A stretch of DNA of 13,969 bases from an uncultured Ruminococcus sp. (GCA_946414115.1 CAMKNF010000035.1:1-13969); one strand, 5' to 3'. Positions 1-6,763 are shown, numbered from the stretch's first letter. The notes: a model not told the origin generated them from the letters alone. Program-made: numbers and translations.

Positions 1-51
1 CGGCGACCACCGAGATCTACACTCTTACCCTACACGACGCTCTTCCGATCT
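1..51. other. Illumina P5/TruSeq adapter sequence (artefact)
   Basis: The first 51 bases match the 3' part of the Illumina P5 plus TruSeq universal adapter, ending in the characteristic GCTCTTCCGATCT. I see one difference from the adapter as I know it: A for T at position 27. This is library DNA, not genome. Genuine sequence begins at about position 52, inside the leuA reading frame. The in-frame TAG at 51-53 spans the junction and has no biological meaning. Confidence 0.97.
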
Positions 52-338
52 AGGGCAGAATGGTCATTGATGACCGTGATGAGGTCGTTTTGAGCGGTAT
101 CGGCAACGGACCTATTGACGCATTCTTCAACGCAATCAAGGCAGTCGGTCTTGATAAGTACGAATTCATTTCCTACAGCCAGCACGCAATTTCGCAGGGC
201 TCGGACTCAAAGGCTGTTTCATATATTGAGCTTAAAAAGCCCGACGGAAAGAATATTTTCGGCATCGGCATTGACTCAAACGTAAACGTAGCGTCCGTTC
301 TCGGCGTTCTGAACGCAATAAACAGAGCAGAAGCGTAA
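52..338 (+). CDS. leuA: 2-isopropylmalate synthase, type II, C-terminal fragment
   Basis: This is the last 94 codons of leuA, cut at the 5' side by the adapter junction. LeuA condenses 2-oxoisovalerate with acetyl-CoA, the first committed step of leucine synthesis. What remains is the C-terminal regulatory (LeuA dimer) domain, which in this family binds leucine for feedback inhibition. It shows the GIGNGPIDAFFNAI segment, then QHAISQGSDSKAVSYIEL, and ends with GIGIDSNVNVASVLGVLNAINR. The GSDSKA and GIDSNV-type segments fit the long actinobacterial/fungal-like type II enzyme rather than the short type I. The catalytic TIM barrel lies outside the window. The ATG at 60 is internal, not a real start: it has no ribosome binding site and the frame continues upstream to the adapter. 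A strong hairpin follows 65 nt after the stop. Confidence 0.85.
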
Positions 339-402
339 ATTTAATTCGGAATTTAATGAATATACAGAAGTCGGCTGTAACTCAGGCGACTTCAAACTGT
401 CA

Positions 403-443
403 AAAAAACTCGGAATCCTGATTAATCGGATTCCGAGTTTTTT
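403..443. terminator. Bidirectional intrinsic terminator between leuA and the membrane protein gene
   Basis: A 16-bp perfect stem (403-418 with 428-443) has a 9-nt loop. The outer stem pairs an A tract with a T tract, so both strands give a GC-containing hairpin followed by U residues. It lies 3 nt beyond the stop of the minus-strand membrane protein gene and 65 nt beyond the leuA stop, so it serves two convergent genes. Confidence 0.92.
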
Positions 444-446
444 ATT

Positions 447-1715
447 TTATTTATTAATTACATTTAAAAGCCTACGCTTGAAATCTCTTGATGTTATCAT
501 TATTCTGTATTCTACACCGTCAGCGACAATTACAAAGAACATTCCTTGAACAGAAACAGAATTAATTTCTTCTTTATTTAATTCAAAACGAACTTTGTGA
601 GTAAAACTATCGTTTACCACTGCCGTTCCTTTTATTCCATTGTCAAAAATTTCAAAGCCTGTATTTTTGTTTAAAAAACAATGATACAAAGCAAGGGACG
701 TGCCAACTATGATTAAGATTGATATTATTGTCAAGAATAAAGAGTAGACAGAATAATCGGCTGATAGAAGTTCCGCTATATTACCCGACATTACCTTTGT
801 TACTACCGAACTAAAAATAAATAATTCCGCAACAAAGCAAATAATCAACAAAATCGCATTAAGCCATACTGCTACAGAATAAATACCTCCTGCATACTTA
901 TAGTTAAGAATACTTTTCTTATCAGAATTAAATTCTTTTACGGCTTTTATATCACTTCTGATAATATTATTGCTTGTCATATATCTTTCAATCATATCAG
1001 CAAGGTCAATATATAACATACAGTTTACAAGTAATGGGAGATAGCAAAATACAAGCACGATGCCGCATACCAAACCAAATAAAATAGTCCATAATCTCCA
1101 AACTGTTGTAACAGCACTTATGCATACAATTGATAAAACTAGTAAAGATATTGCAGAAATTACGGAAATAACGATAGTAAATGCACCATACATACGCAGA
1201 AAATGAGGTTTTTGACTTTTCAATTCGCTGTTATCTCCTGTTTCAAACAGCGAAAGCAAACCTGAAAAAGCCTTGTATCTTAAATTATATGTAATATACA
1301 TTTGTAAAACACAAAAAGCCAAAATCAGAATTGAACTAAATGTAAATATAATATTTGTTTTTAATACTACGGAAACAATTAAACCTGCAATTGATGAGAG
1401 TGCCATAAATATGCAACAAACTATAAATACAACAAACCCATAGCTTTTATAAAACTTTGGCGAAAATACAAATGCTTTTATTCTGAAAGAACCTGTCGCA
1501 CCTCTTTTATCGTGCTCTATCATATCCGAAAACGAGTAAATTGAAGAAAATTCAACGTACATAAAGAAAAATGATATTAATGAACATATCAGAGAAAGAA
1601 ATGATACCATATTAAACGAGCGGATAACAAAAACTAATGATGCAACAACAGAAACTCCTGAAATCAACAACAAACATATAGAATAAACCTTATAGATAAT
1701 TGATTTTTTAGACAA
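447..1715 (-). CDS. Polytopic membrane protein of unknown function, 8 predicted TM segments
   Basis: I do not recognise this 422-aa protein. Hydrophobic segments lie near residues 9-31, 35-56, 92-118, 121-142, 176-199, 206-232, 277-303 and 322-346. Residues 350-422 form a polar, beta-rich soluble tail that could be a PH-like domain. The halves look related: the loop after TM2 contains SDMIEHDKRG and the loop after TM6 contains ADMIERYMTSN, each preceded by a similar aromatic/acidic stretch, suggesting a duplicated four-TM unit. The start is TTG at 1713-1715. It is chosen because TAAGGAGGAG (1721-1730) sits 5 nt upstream, an excellent ribosome binding site, and no ATG is better placed. The gene diverges from the XRE regulator across a region holding a 32-bp palindrome. 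No catalytic motif is visible. Confidence 0.75.
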   Translation of the reverse strand: MSKKSIIYKVYSICLLLISGVSVVASLVFVIRSFNMVSFLSLICSLISFFFMYVEFSSIYSFSDMIEHDKRGATGSFRIKAFVFSPKFYKSYGFVVFIVCCIFMALSSIAGLIVSVVLKTNIIFTFSSILILAFCVLQMYITYNLRYKAFSGLLSLFETGDNSELKSQKPHFLRMYGAFTIVISVISAISLLVLSIVCISAVTTVWRLWTILFGLVCGIVLVFCYLPLLVNCMLYIDLADMIERYMTSNNIIRSDIKAVKEFNSDKKSILNYKYAGGIYSVAVWLNAILLIICFVAELFIFSSVVTKVMSGNIAELLSADYSVYSLFLTIISILIIVGTSLALYHCFLNKNTGFEIFDNGIKGTAVVNDSFTHKVRFELNKEEINSVSVQGMFFVIVADGVEYRIMITSRDFKRRLLNVINK

Positions 1716-1913
1716 AGAAACTCCTCCTTAAAACATTATTTAATTAATCGTGAATCAAAGGCAATTCTGCATAATTACACTATACAAACCTCTTGAAATA
1801 TCTTCCGTAATAAGTACCACTCTCCTCAAAATTATCATAACAGAATCAGCAAAATCAGACCGCAACTATATGCAATAGTATTCTGTCTTCTTTGACGCAT
1901 CATATTCTTACAG

Positions 1914-1948
1914 ATAATATTGCACCTATATAGGTGCAATATTATATT
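1914..1948. promoter_or_regulatory. 32-bp perfect palindrome overlapping the XRE gene promoter
   Basis: Positions 1914-1945 form an uninterrupted perfect palindrome: the 15-base arm ATAATATTGCACCTA, a central TA, and its exact complement. On the plus strand TTGCAC (1920-1925), a 17-bp spacer and TATATT (1943-1948) make a plausible sigma-A promoter for the XRE gene, so the palindrome covers the whole -35 to spacer region. By symmetry TTGCAC also faces the membrane protein gene, with a poorer -10 (TATCTG, 1911-1916). This arrangement is typical of an operator for a dimeric repressor; autoregulation by the adjacent XRE protein is inferred. The rest of 1716-1913 holds no gene I can support. Confidence 0.7.
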
Positions 1949-2012
1949 AACACTTAGCTAAAATAATGTCAAGAACTTTTTGCTCTTATTTAAGAACAAT
2001 CGGAGGCTAAGT

Positions 2013-2237
2013 ATGAATAATAAGTATGAAAAGAAAATCGGAAAAAATATTAAAAAATTAAGAGAAGAAAAATGCATGACGCAGGAACAGCTTTCCGCTA
2101 AACTACAGCTACTCGGGTGCGACATAACAAGAAGTGCACTTGCAAAAATTGAAGTCGGACAAAGGCACCTGTATATTGACGAAGTGAAGCTTATCAAGGA
2201 AATACTTGACATTTCTTTTGATGATCTTATAATTTAG
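2013..2237 (+). CDS. Small XRE-family HTH transcriptional regulator
   Basis: This 74-aa protein is essentially a single Cro/CI-type helix-turn-helix domain. An N-terminal basic helix (KKIGKNIKKLREEKCMTQ) leads into the HTH (EQLSAKLQ, then DITRSALAKIEVGQR), followed by the closing helix (DEVKLIKEILDISFDDL). Proteins of this size usually bind DNA as dimers and act as repressors. The start is ATG 2013-2015: CGGAGG ends 6 nt upstream. Extending the frame to a TTG at 1980 would put that binding site inside the gene. It lies 65 bp after the -10 of a promoter buried in a 32-bp palindrome, so autoregulation is likely but inferred. Its target could also include the divergent membrane protein gene. Confidence 0.88.
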   Translation: MNNKYEKKIGKNIKKLREEKCMTQEQLSAKLQLLGCDITRSALAKIEVGQRHLYIDEVKLIKEILDISFDDLII

Positions 2238-2243
2238 CGTTGC

Positions 2244-2279
2244 AAAAAAGAGGGTATACAACTTCTGCTGTATACCCTC
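2244..2279 (-). terminator. Intrinsic terminator of the spore protein gene
   Basis: An 11-bp perfect stem (2250-2260 with 2269-2279) with an 8-nt loop is followed on the minus strand by six T (2244-2249). It lies 27 nt after the stop of the minus-strand spore protein gene. On the plus strand it also follows the XRE stop, but lacks a U tract in that direction. Confidence 0.88.
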
Positions 2280-2305
2280 GAAAATTCATTTTGTTTTAGA
2301 GATAA

Positions 2306-2503
2306 TTATTTCATACTGTTTTCGTATGACTCAATCATCTTTTTAACCATCTGTCCGCCTACGGAGCCTGCTTCTCTTGCAGAAATGTCGCCGTTATAGC
2401 CCTGCTTGAGGTTCACGCCTACTTCGTTTGCGCATTCCATCTTGAAACGTTCCATTGCTTCCTTTGCCTGCGGTACGTTAAGCTGATTCTTATTACTTGA
2501 CAT
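2306..2503 (-). CDS. Small acid-soluble spore protein, alpha/beta type
   Basis: This 65-aa protein is a DNA-binding spore coat of the chromosome: alpha/beta SASPs saturate spore DNA, protect it from UV and heat, and are degraded by the Gpr protease at germination. The hallmarks are a QAKEAMERFKMECANEVGVNL segment (residues 12-32) and GYNGDISAREAGSVGGQMVKKMI (35-57), with the conserved GxVGGxMVKKMI core. The expected Gpr site is E-(F/I)-A-(S/N)-E; here it reads E23-C24-A25-N26-E27, so Cys replaces the usual hydrophobic residue. The ribosome binding site AAAGGAG is at 2513-2519. A terminator follows. The first 56 codons and the whole upstream region are repeated exactly at 6857-7168. Expression is expected in the forespore (sigma G), but I could not identify a convincing sigma G promoter. 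Confidence 0.95.
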   Translation of the reverse strand: MSSNKNQLNVPQAKEAMERFKMECANEVGVNLKQGYNGDISAREAGSVGGQMVKKMIESYENSMK

Positions 2504-2647
2504 AGTTTGTTTTCTCCTTTTTCAAAACTTCTAAATTTATCTTTATATTTCAAGCGGCTGTTTGACTTCTCAATTTATCGCCGCAATAGTATTGTTTGTT
2601 TCATTTTTTAAAATATTATTTGTAATTTTTTCAAGTTTTGAAAAAGA
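2336..2647. repeat. 312-bp exact direct repeat, copy A (intact spore protein gene)
   Basis: Positions 2336-2647 are identical base for base with 6857-7168, offset 4521, with no gap or mismatch that I could find. The repeat carries the first 56 codons of the spore protein gene, its ribosome binding site and about 144 bp upstream. Copy A has the natural gene end and terminator, so it is probably the parent copy. Confidence 0.95.
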
Positions 2648-2710
2648 ATTTACGGTCTAAATCTCGCAAGAAAGTAAGCAAGATAATAAGCAAGTTATTT
2701 TATGTATGAG

Positions 2711-2732
2711 CCGCCGAATTTTCACTCGGCGG
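2711..2732. terminator. Hairpin downstream of recQ
   Basis: A GC-rich 7-bp stem (CCGCCGA 2711-2717 with 2726-2732) and an 8-nt loop lie 38 nt beyond the recQ stop. The better U-rich tail (TCTTTTCATTT) is on the plus strand, while the minus-strand tail is poor. It may still end recQ transcription, but the direction is uncertain. The rest of 2648-2769 shows nothing else I can support. Confidence 0.45.
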
Positions 2733-2769
2733 TCTTTTCATTTCCTTATACGGCTGCTGTATGATGCGA

Positions 2770-4572
2770 TTATCTATATTCTTTTATGACTCGCATAAAT
2801 GCTTCTCCGTATTTCTCAAGCTTTATGCTGGTTACACCTTTTACTCTCAAAAATTCTTTAGGCGTGGTCGGCATAACCTTGCACATATCCGCAAGTGTTG
2901 CATCAGAAAAAATAAGATATCCGGGTATTCCCTTCTTCATAGCAAAATATGTTCTTACCACCTTTAGTGCATCAAATAATTCACTGTTAGTTTCATCAAT
3001 ATTGACTCTTTCGATATGAGATTTGAACTTTCTTGTTTTCTTAATATTAACTTTCGCTTTACCTTTTAGTACGGGATAGCTCATTTCTGATACCCGTAAT
3101 ATTGGCTTGCCTGCGCCTACAGATATGATATATCCCTGCTCTTCCAGCTTTTCGATTATGTACTTTATTTCTGTGGGCTTTGAGTCCTTCATTATTCCGA
3201 AGGTTGACTGCTTGTCAAGCTCAAAATATTTTATTCTTTCATTTGTCTTTCCTCGGAGAACATCGACTATCATTGTTGCGCCGAATTTTTGTCCTGTTCT
3301 GATTATGCAGGAAAGGATTTTCTGCGCTTCAATCGTAACATCTACTGTTTCAAATTTTGTCAGACAATTCGAGCATCTCCCGCAGTTTTCCTCTGCTTCA
3401 TCTCCGAAATATCTGAGCATATAATTGCGCAGACAGTCGCTTGTCCTGCAATAGAAAATCATATGCTTTAAGCGTTCTTCCTCTCTCTGCCTGAACATCT
3501 CGTTCTGCTCGGGTGTAAGCTGTGGATTCGGCTCGGTATTTTCGATAAAATATCGACAGGTCTGCACATCTCCTGCTCCATAAAGCAGAATACAATCCGC
3601 CTCCTGACCGTCACGTCCTGCTCTGCCTGCCTCCTGATAATAGCTTTCGATATTTTTCGGCATATTATAGTGGATGACATAGGAAACATTTGATTTATCT
3701 ATTCCCATTCCGAACGCATTTGTTGCGACCATAATCAGCTTGCGGTCATAGACAAAATCGTCTTGATTCTTAACACGCTCCTCGTCGCTCAAGCCTGCAT
3801 GATAGCGTGTTGCGGAAAAGCCTTTTTCAATAAGAAAATCGCAAACGCTTTCCACCTTTTTGCGTGTTGAGCAATAGATAATTCCCGACTTTCCCTTGCG
3901 TTCTCTTAACAGCTCAACAAGCTTATCGTCCTTTTTCGCAGGTCTTAATACAGAGAAAAACAGATTCGGTCTGTCAAAGCCCGTTGTCACTACGGTAGGA
4001 TTTTCAAGCTGTAAAATATTAATAATGTCATTTTTAACTTCGTCCGTAGCGGTTGCCGTAAAAGCTCCGATTATCGGGCGAGTCGGGAGAACGGAAATAA
4101 ATTTATTGATATTAAGATAGCTTGGGCGGAAATCCTGTCCCCACTGCGAAACACAGTGCGACTCGTCAACGGCTACCATTGAAATTTTTATTCTTCTGCA
4201 TAGATTAATGAAACTGACTGAGTCCAACCTTTCGGGTGCGACATAAATTATTTTATAAATTCCAAAAGCCGCATTTTTCAACACTTTGTCATATTGTGTA
4301 TCGGTTAAAGAACTGTTGATATAAGCCGCCTTCACACCCTGCTGAACAAGAGCATTTACCTGGTCCTTCATCAAGGAGATCAGCGGAGAAACAACAATCG
4401 TAATGCCATTTAGCATAATTGCAGGAACCTGATAGCATATCGATTTGCCTGCGCCCGTAGGCATTATGCCGAGAGCGTCCCTGCCCGACAGCAGGCAATC
4501 AACCATTTCTTCCTGACCTTTTCGGAATGAGGAATAACCGAAGTATTTGCTTAAAACATCAAATTTATCCAT
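2770..4572 (-). CDS. recQ: ATP-dependent DNA helicase RecQ
   Basis: This is a 600-aa superfamily 2, 3'-5' DNA helicase acting in recombination and fork repair. Its length fits bacterial RecQ. Visible parts in order: Walker A MPTGAGKS (37-44, Lys43); the DESH box (136-139) running into the RecQ-specific aromatic-rich loop HCVSQWGQDFRPSY; FTATAT (171-176); the motif VI region QEAGRAGRDG (313-322) with its arginine finger; and a zinc-binding region with Cys380, Cys397, Cys400 and Cys403. A winged-helix region follows, then a C-terminal HRDC domain (about 520-600). No key residue looks missing. The start ATG (4570-4572) has only a weak upstream AGGGG. The gene has its own promoter at 4602-4629, separated from upstream transcription by a terminator at 4667-4700, so it is probably monocistronic. 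Confidence 0.97.
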   Translation of the reverse strand: MDKFDVLSKYFGYSSFRKGQEEMVDCLLSGRDALGIMPTGAGKSICYQVPAIMLNGITIVVSPLISLMKDQVNALVQQGVKAAYINSSLTDTQYDKVLKNAAFGIYKIIYVAPERLDSVSFINLCRRIKISMVAVDESHCVSQWGQDFRPSYLNINKFISVLPTRPIIGAFTATATDEVKNDIINILQLENPTVVTTGFDRPNLFFSVLRPAKKDDKLVELLRERKGKSGIIYCSTRKKVESVCDFLIEKGFSATRYHAGLSDEERVKNQDDFVYDRKLIMVATNAFGMGIDKSNVSYVIHYNMPKNIESYYQEAGRAGRDGQEADCILLYGAGDVQTCRYFIENTEPNPQLTPEQNEMFRQREEERLKHMIFYCRTSDCLRNYMLRYFGDEAEENCGRCSNCLTKFETVDVTIEAQKILSCIIRTGQKFGATMIVDVLRGKTNERIKYFELDKQSTFGIMKDSKPTEIKYIIEKLEEQGYIISVGAGKPILRVSEMSYPVLKGKAKVNIKKTRKFKSHIERVNIDETNSELFDALKVVRTYFAMKKGIPGYLIFSDATLADMCKVMPTTPKEFLRVKGVTSIKLEKYGEAFMRVIKEYR

Positions 4573-4601
4573 AACTCTGCCCCTGATTTTTCTATACTTT
4601 T

Positions 4602-4649
4602 ATTATAGATATTTTGAGTGAGTTTTCAAGATAAACAACGCTGTTTATC
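4602..4649 (-). promoter_or_regulatory. recQ promoter with abutting hairpin palindrome
   Basis: On the minus strand, -35 TTGAAA (4624-4629), a 16-bp spacer and -10 TATAAT (4602-4607) form a good sigma-A promoter, 30 bp before the recQ ATG. Directly touching the -35 on its upstream side is a perfect 8-bp inverted repeat, GATAAACA-ACGC-TGTTTATC (4630-4649). That position suits a regulator site, but the regulator is unknown. Confidence 0.65.
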
Positions 4650-4666
4650 ATAATTTAGCATAAAAT

Positions 4667-4700
4667 AAGGTCGGGTATTCAAACCGAATTACCCGACCTT
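4667..4700 (-). terminator. Intrinsic terminator, dispersed GGTCGGGTA hairpin, copy 1
   Basis: The perfect 11-bp stem AAGGTCGGGTA (4667-4677) pairs with TACCCGACCTT (4690-4700), and on the minus strand is followed by TTATTTTA. It ends the small transcription unit at 4754-4807 and insulates recQ. The same arms recur at 7286-7319 with a different loop. Confidence 0.8.
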
Positions 4701-4753
4701 TGATTTACAAATCCTCATCTATTGTAACATTCGTTTTTCGTTGTGTTTTTATC

Positions 4754-4807
4754 TTAATAAATGAGTCCAGCCCAATTGACGAAAAATCTTACAAAATAAT
4801 AAGTCAT
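4754..4807 (-). CDS. Candidate 17-aa micropeptide with its own promoter and terminator
   Basis: An ATG at 4805-4807 opens a short frame reading MTYYFVRFFVNWAGLIY and stopping at TAA 4754-4756. The support is contextual: AAAGGAGG (4817-4824) lies 9 nt upstream, a good sigma-A promoter ends at 4853, and a strong terminator follows 53 nt after the stop. Together they define a transcript of about 180 nt. The peptide is aromatic and hydrophobic with one arginine, so it could be membrane-seeking. I do not recognise it. Alternatives: the transcript is a small RNA and the frame is incidental, or the frame is a leader peptide. A longer in-frame extension (to 4945) exists but would run through the promoter and binding site. 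Confidence 0.45.
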   Translation of the reverse strand: MTYYFVRFFVNWAGLIY

Positions 4808-4852
4808 TCTCTTTTCCTCCTTTCGATTGTTCATCTGTTGTGTCTTTATCTT

Positions 4853-4882
4853 ATCATATCGACTGTGACAAGATACGGACAA
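4853..4882 (-). promoter_or_regulatory. Promoter of the 17-codon transcription unit
   Basis: On the minus strand, -35 TTGTCC (4877-4882), an 18-bp spacer and -10 TATGAT (4853-4858) put the start of transcription near 4846, about 40 nt before the ATG at 4807. It lies between the terminator of the AlbA_2 gene and the micropeptide, so the unit has independent transcription. Confidence 0.55.
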
Positions 4883-4938
4883 AATCAGGGAAATTATAAA
4901 TTTTTTACAAAAATTCTTTGAAAATATAAAATATATAA

Positions 4939-4970
4939 TTGCCAAGCAATCTTACTCTCTTGCTTGGCAA
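4939..4970 (-). terminator. Intrinsic terminator of the AlbA_2 regulator gene
   Basis: A perfect 11-bp stem, TTGCCAAGCAA (4939-4949) with 4960-4970, and a 10-nt loop begin 25 nt after the stop at 4995. The minus-strand tail is T-rich but interrupted (TTATATATTTTATATTTT). Confidence 0.8.
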
Positions 4971-4994
4971 ATCATAATTACTCAAATCTATATT

Positions 4995-6446
4995 TTATTT
5001 TTTAGTCACATATTTTTGCTTGCTACTTGTAGGTTTATCAGGTATTGTCATCTCCAGACAACCGTTATCAATGAGTGGTTTTAAATATCTCTTACCAAAC
5101 TCTTTTGCACTTTTTAATTGAAAATACTCTGCAATCTCTTTTTTACTTTTCGGGTCAGCGCAAAATTCAAGTATTTTTTTTAAGACTGCCTCTTTCACTT
5201 TATCTTGGGTGGCAACTTGGGTGCTGACTTGGGTGGTGTCTTGGGTGGTGCTTGGTCCCACCATACTCGTTGTTGCAGAAGTCAGCGGAATTATTGTCTT
5301 AAATACATCACCCTCGATAAATTCAGGAACTCCGCCTGAATACAGCTTTGTATATTTATAGGTATTTCTCATACCCGATCCGAGCTCATCGGCAAGTGAC
5401 ACCTCTCTGAACACCTTTGCGATAGGAGGATTCTTAGAAAACGGTTCAAATCTGTCGAGCTTCAACTCACCATGACCGTGAGACAGATTTCCGTTTTCCG
5501 TGTACATCCTGTCTTTCTCAATAACAAATTTTGCTACATAACCTGTGGAATAATCACGATGCGCAAGGCTGTTTGAGAAAATTTCTCTTAAAATTGCATC
5601 TCTTGCACTTACAGCTTGTACTCCCTCAAGAATAAACGGATCATTCAGATGCTTTTTGCCAAATTCCATAAGCCTGTCAAATGTATCAAATAAATTCGTA
5701 ATAATAACGTCACGGTCATCATATCTGTCTGTATTTTGGGTTCTGAAAATTGCATCTGTTTTGTGTTGCGGCAAAGCCGCCATTATAGTTTCATCCTTAC
5801 CAAAAAGAAGTATCGCAGCAAGCGTCAGTCCGTCAACTCCTTTTTCGCTGTCTTTGAGAATCAAGCCGGAGCTGCGCAGTATTTCTTCATCAGTCATAGT
5901 AAGCCACGGATGATTTTTATTTCTCAGTCTTGACAATCTTCTTGCTCTGTCAATTATATCGGAACGCAGATCATCCATTGTAAAGCAAGTGAAAACTTTA
6001 TTTACAAAATATGTTCCCTGCTTTTTTGAATACAGCTTAAATACCAAATCTCCTGAATTGGTTATGTCTATATCGGAATCGTTGTTTCTGTCAAAAATCC
6101 TGCCGCCGCAACGACAAACTTGCGTACTTTCGGGAACAAAAATATAAATAATCAGTTTATCATCATATTCAATATTTTCAATCGTCAGGTAAAGCGGAGG
6201 ATACATTTTATTCGGATTATTGATTGATGTAACAAAATCGCTCCTAATTCTCTCTGCACGGTTTCTGTCCACTCCGATAACCGTACCGTCATCTTTAACA
6301 CCGAGCAGAATGTGACCTCCCTCACGGTTCGAAAACGCACAAACCGTTTCATAAACATCTTTAGTAATATCGGTTGTGGATTTCTTAAACTCAATATTCA
6401 TCCCTTCGCCCTGTGATATTATATTTTTAATTTCTTCATATGTCAT
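4995..6446 (-). CDS. AlbA_2 (Schlafen-like) ATP-binding putative transcriptional regulator
   Basis: This 483-aa protein belongs to the widespread group annotated as AlbA_2-domain or RecG-like ATP-binding regulators; the RecG label is misleading because no helicase motor is present. An N-terminal AlbA_2/Schlafen-like domain is marked by GEGMNIEFKK (13-22) and AFSNREGGHILLGVKDDG (37-54), implying nucleic acid binding. A GHKL-type ATPase-like region follows, with ARDAILREIFSNSLAHRDYS (281-300) as the N box. Then comes a Thr/Gln-rich linker (399-414) and a winged-helix-like C-terminus (about 415-483). The start ATG (6444-6446) has GGAGAG 6 nt upstream. A near-consensus promoter precedes it and a hairpin follows, so it is a single-gene unit. 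The molecular role of the family is poorly defined; regulation of transcription is inferred. Confidence 0.85.
   Translation of the reverse strand: MTYEEIKNIISQGEGMNIEFKKSTTDITKDVYETVCAFSNREGGHILLGVKDDGTVIGVDRNRAERIRSDFVTSINNPNKMYPPLYLTIENIEYDDKLIIYIFVPESTQVCRCGGRIFDRNNDSDIDITNSGDLVFKLYSKKQGTYFVNKVFTCFTMDDLRSDIIDRARRLSRLRNKNHPWLTMTDEEILRSSGLILKDSEKGVDGLTLAAILLFGKDETIMAALPQHKTDAIFRTQNTDRYDDRDVIITNLFDTFDRLMEFGKKHLNDPFILEGVQAVSARDAILREIFSNSLAHRDYSTGYVAKFVIEKDRMYTENGNLSHGHGELKLDRFEPFSKNPPIAKVFREVSLADELGSGMRNTYKYTKLYSGGVPEFIEGDVFKTIIPLTSATTSMVGPSTTQDTTQVSTQVATQDKVKEAVLKKILEFCADPKSKKEIAEYFQLKSAKEFGKRYLKPLIDNGCLEMTIPDKPTSSKQKYVTKK
5204..5251 (-). repeat. 12-bp coding minisatellite, four copies
   Basis: Four tandem units related to CTTGGGTGGTGT (plus strand) at 5204, 5216, 5228 and 5240 encode repeats of the type T-T-Q-V/D in the linker between the ATPase-like region and the winged helix of the AlbA_2 regulator. 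Units differ at one to four bases. Because the unit is a multiple of 3, gain or loss would change linker length without a frameshift. Confidence 0.85.
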
Positions 6447-6482
6447 TACAAGCTCTCCAATAATCTGACGGTTTATATTTTT

Positions 6483-6511
6483 ATTATATTCGCAATCAAA
6501 AATAATATCAA
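6483..6511 (-). promoter_or_regulatory. Promoter of the AlbA_2 regulator gene
   Basis: On the minus strand, -35 TTGATA (6506-6511), a 17-bp spacer and -10 TATAAT (6483-6488) lie 36 bp before the ATG at 6446. This is a near-consensus sigma-A promoter. Positions 6512-6675 upstream show no gene I can support. Confidence 0.72.
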
Positions 6512-6675
6512 GCGATTAAAGATAAATCACACCAAAGTTTTTAATATCGTTTTCTTCACTGGTTACCATATCATTTAAGGTTAAGTAATATATTTGCAAA
6601 ACCACATTGTTTTTTTCGGATTTCGCAGGTGTATCATCATATAATTATTATTGGTGTCAGATTTTATAAAAATAT

Positions 6676-6711
6676 CCCCGAAAGGCTGAGGGTAATTTCT
6701 GCCTTTCGGGG
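6676..6711 (-). terminator. Hairpin downstream of the chimeric spore protein frame
   Basis: A perfect 11-bp GC-rich stem, CCCCGAAAGGC (6676-6686) with 6701-6711, encloses a 14-nt loop. The minus-strand tail ATATTTTTAT is moderately U-rich, so it could end transcription entering from the spore protein copy at 6764-7024, 53 nt away. Confidence 0.7.
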
Positions 6712-6763
6712 AGTGGTGTTTATTATTCTATTAAGCCTTAAAAATGCGATAAATAAGCCGTTT

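Noticed and set aside
1755..1820. Minus-strand micro-ORF starting at GTG 1818-1820 after a GAGGAGA motif (about 21 codons)
   Set aside because: The ribosome-binding-like motif abuts the GTG with almost no spacing, and there is no promoter or terminator specific to it.
1958..2212. 84-codon minus-strand frame opposite the XRE gene
   Set aside because: It is a shadow of the XRE gene on the other strand: no ribosome binding site, and it would overlap the XRE promoter and coding region.
3107..4498. Several 60-105 codon frames on both strands within recQ
   Set aside because: They are shadows of a complete, well-conserved recQ gene and have no ribosome binding sites of their own.
4667..4807. Leader peptide plus terminator as an attenuator controlling recQ
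   Set aside because: recQ has its own good promoter at 4602-4629, downstream of the terminator, so readthrough control is unnecessary, and I see no competing antiterminator pairing.
4995..6446. RecG helicase
   Set aside because: No Walker A or helicase motor motifs are present; the AlbA_2 and GHKL-like ATPase signatures define a different protein.
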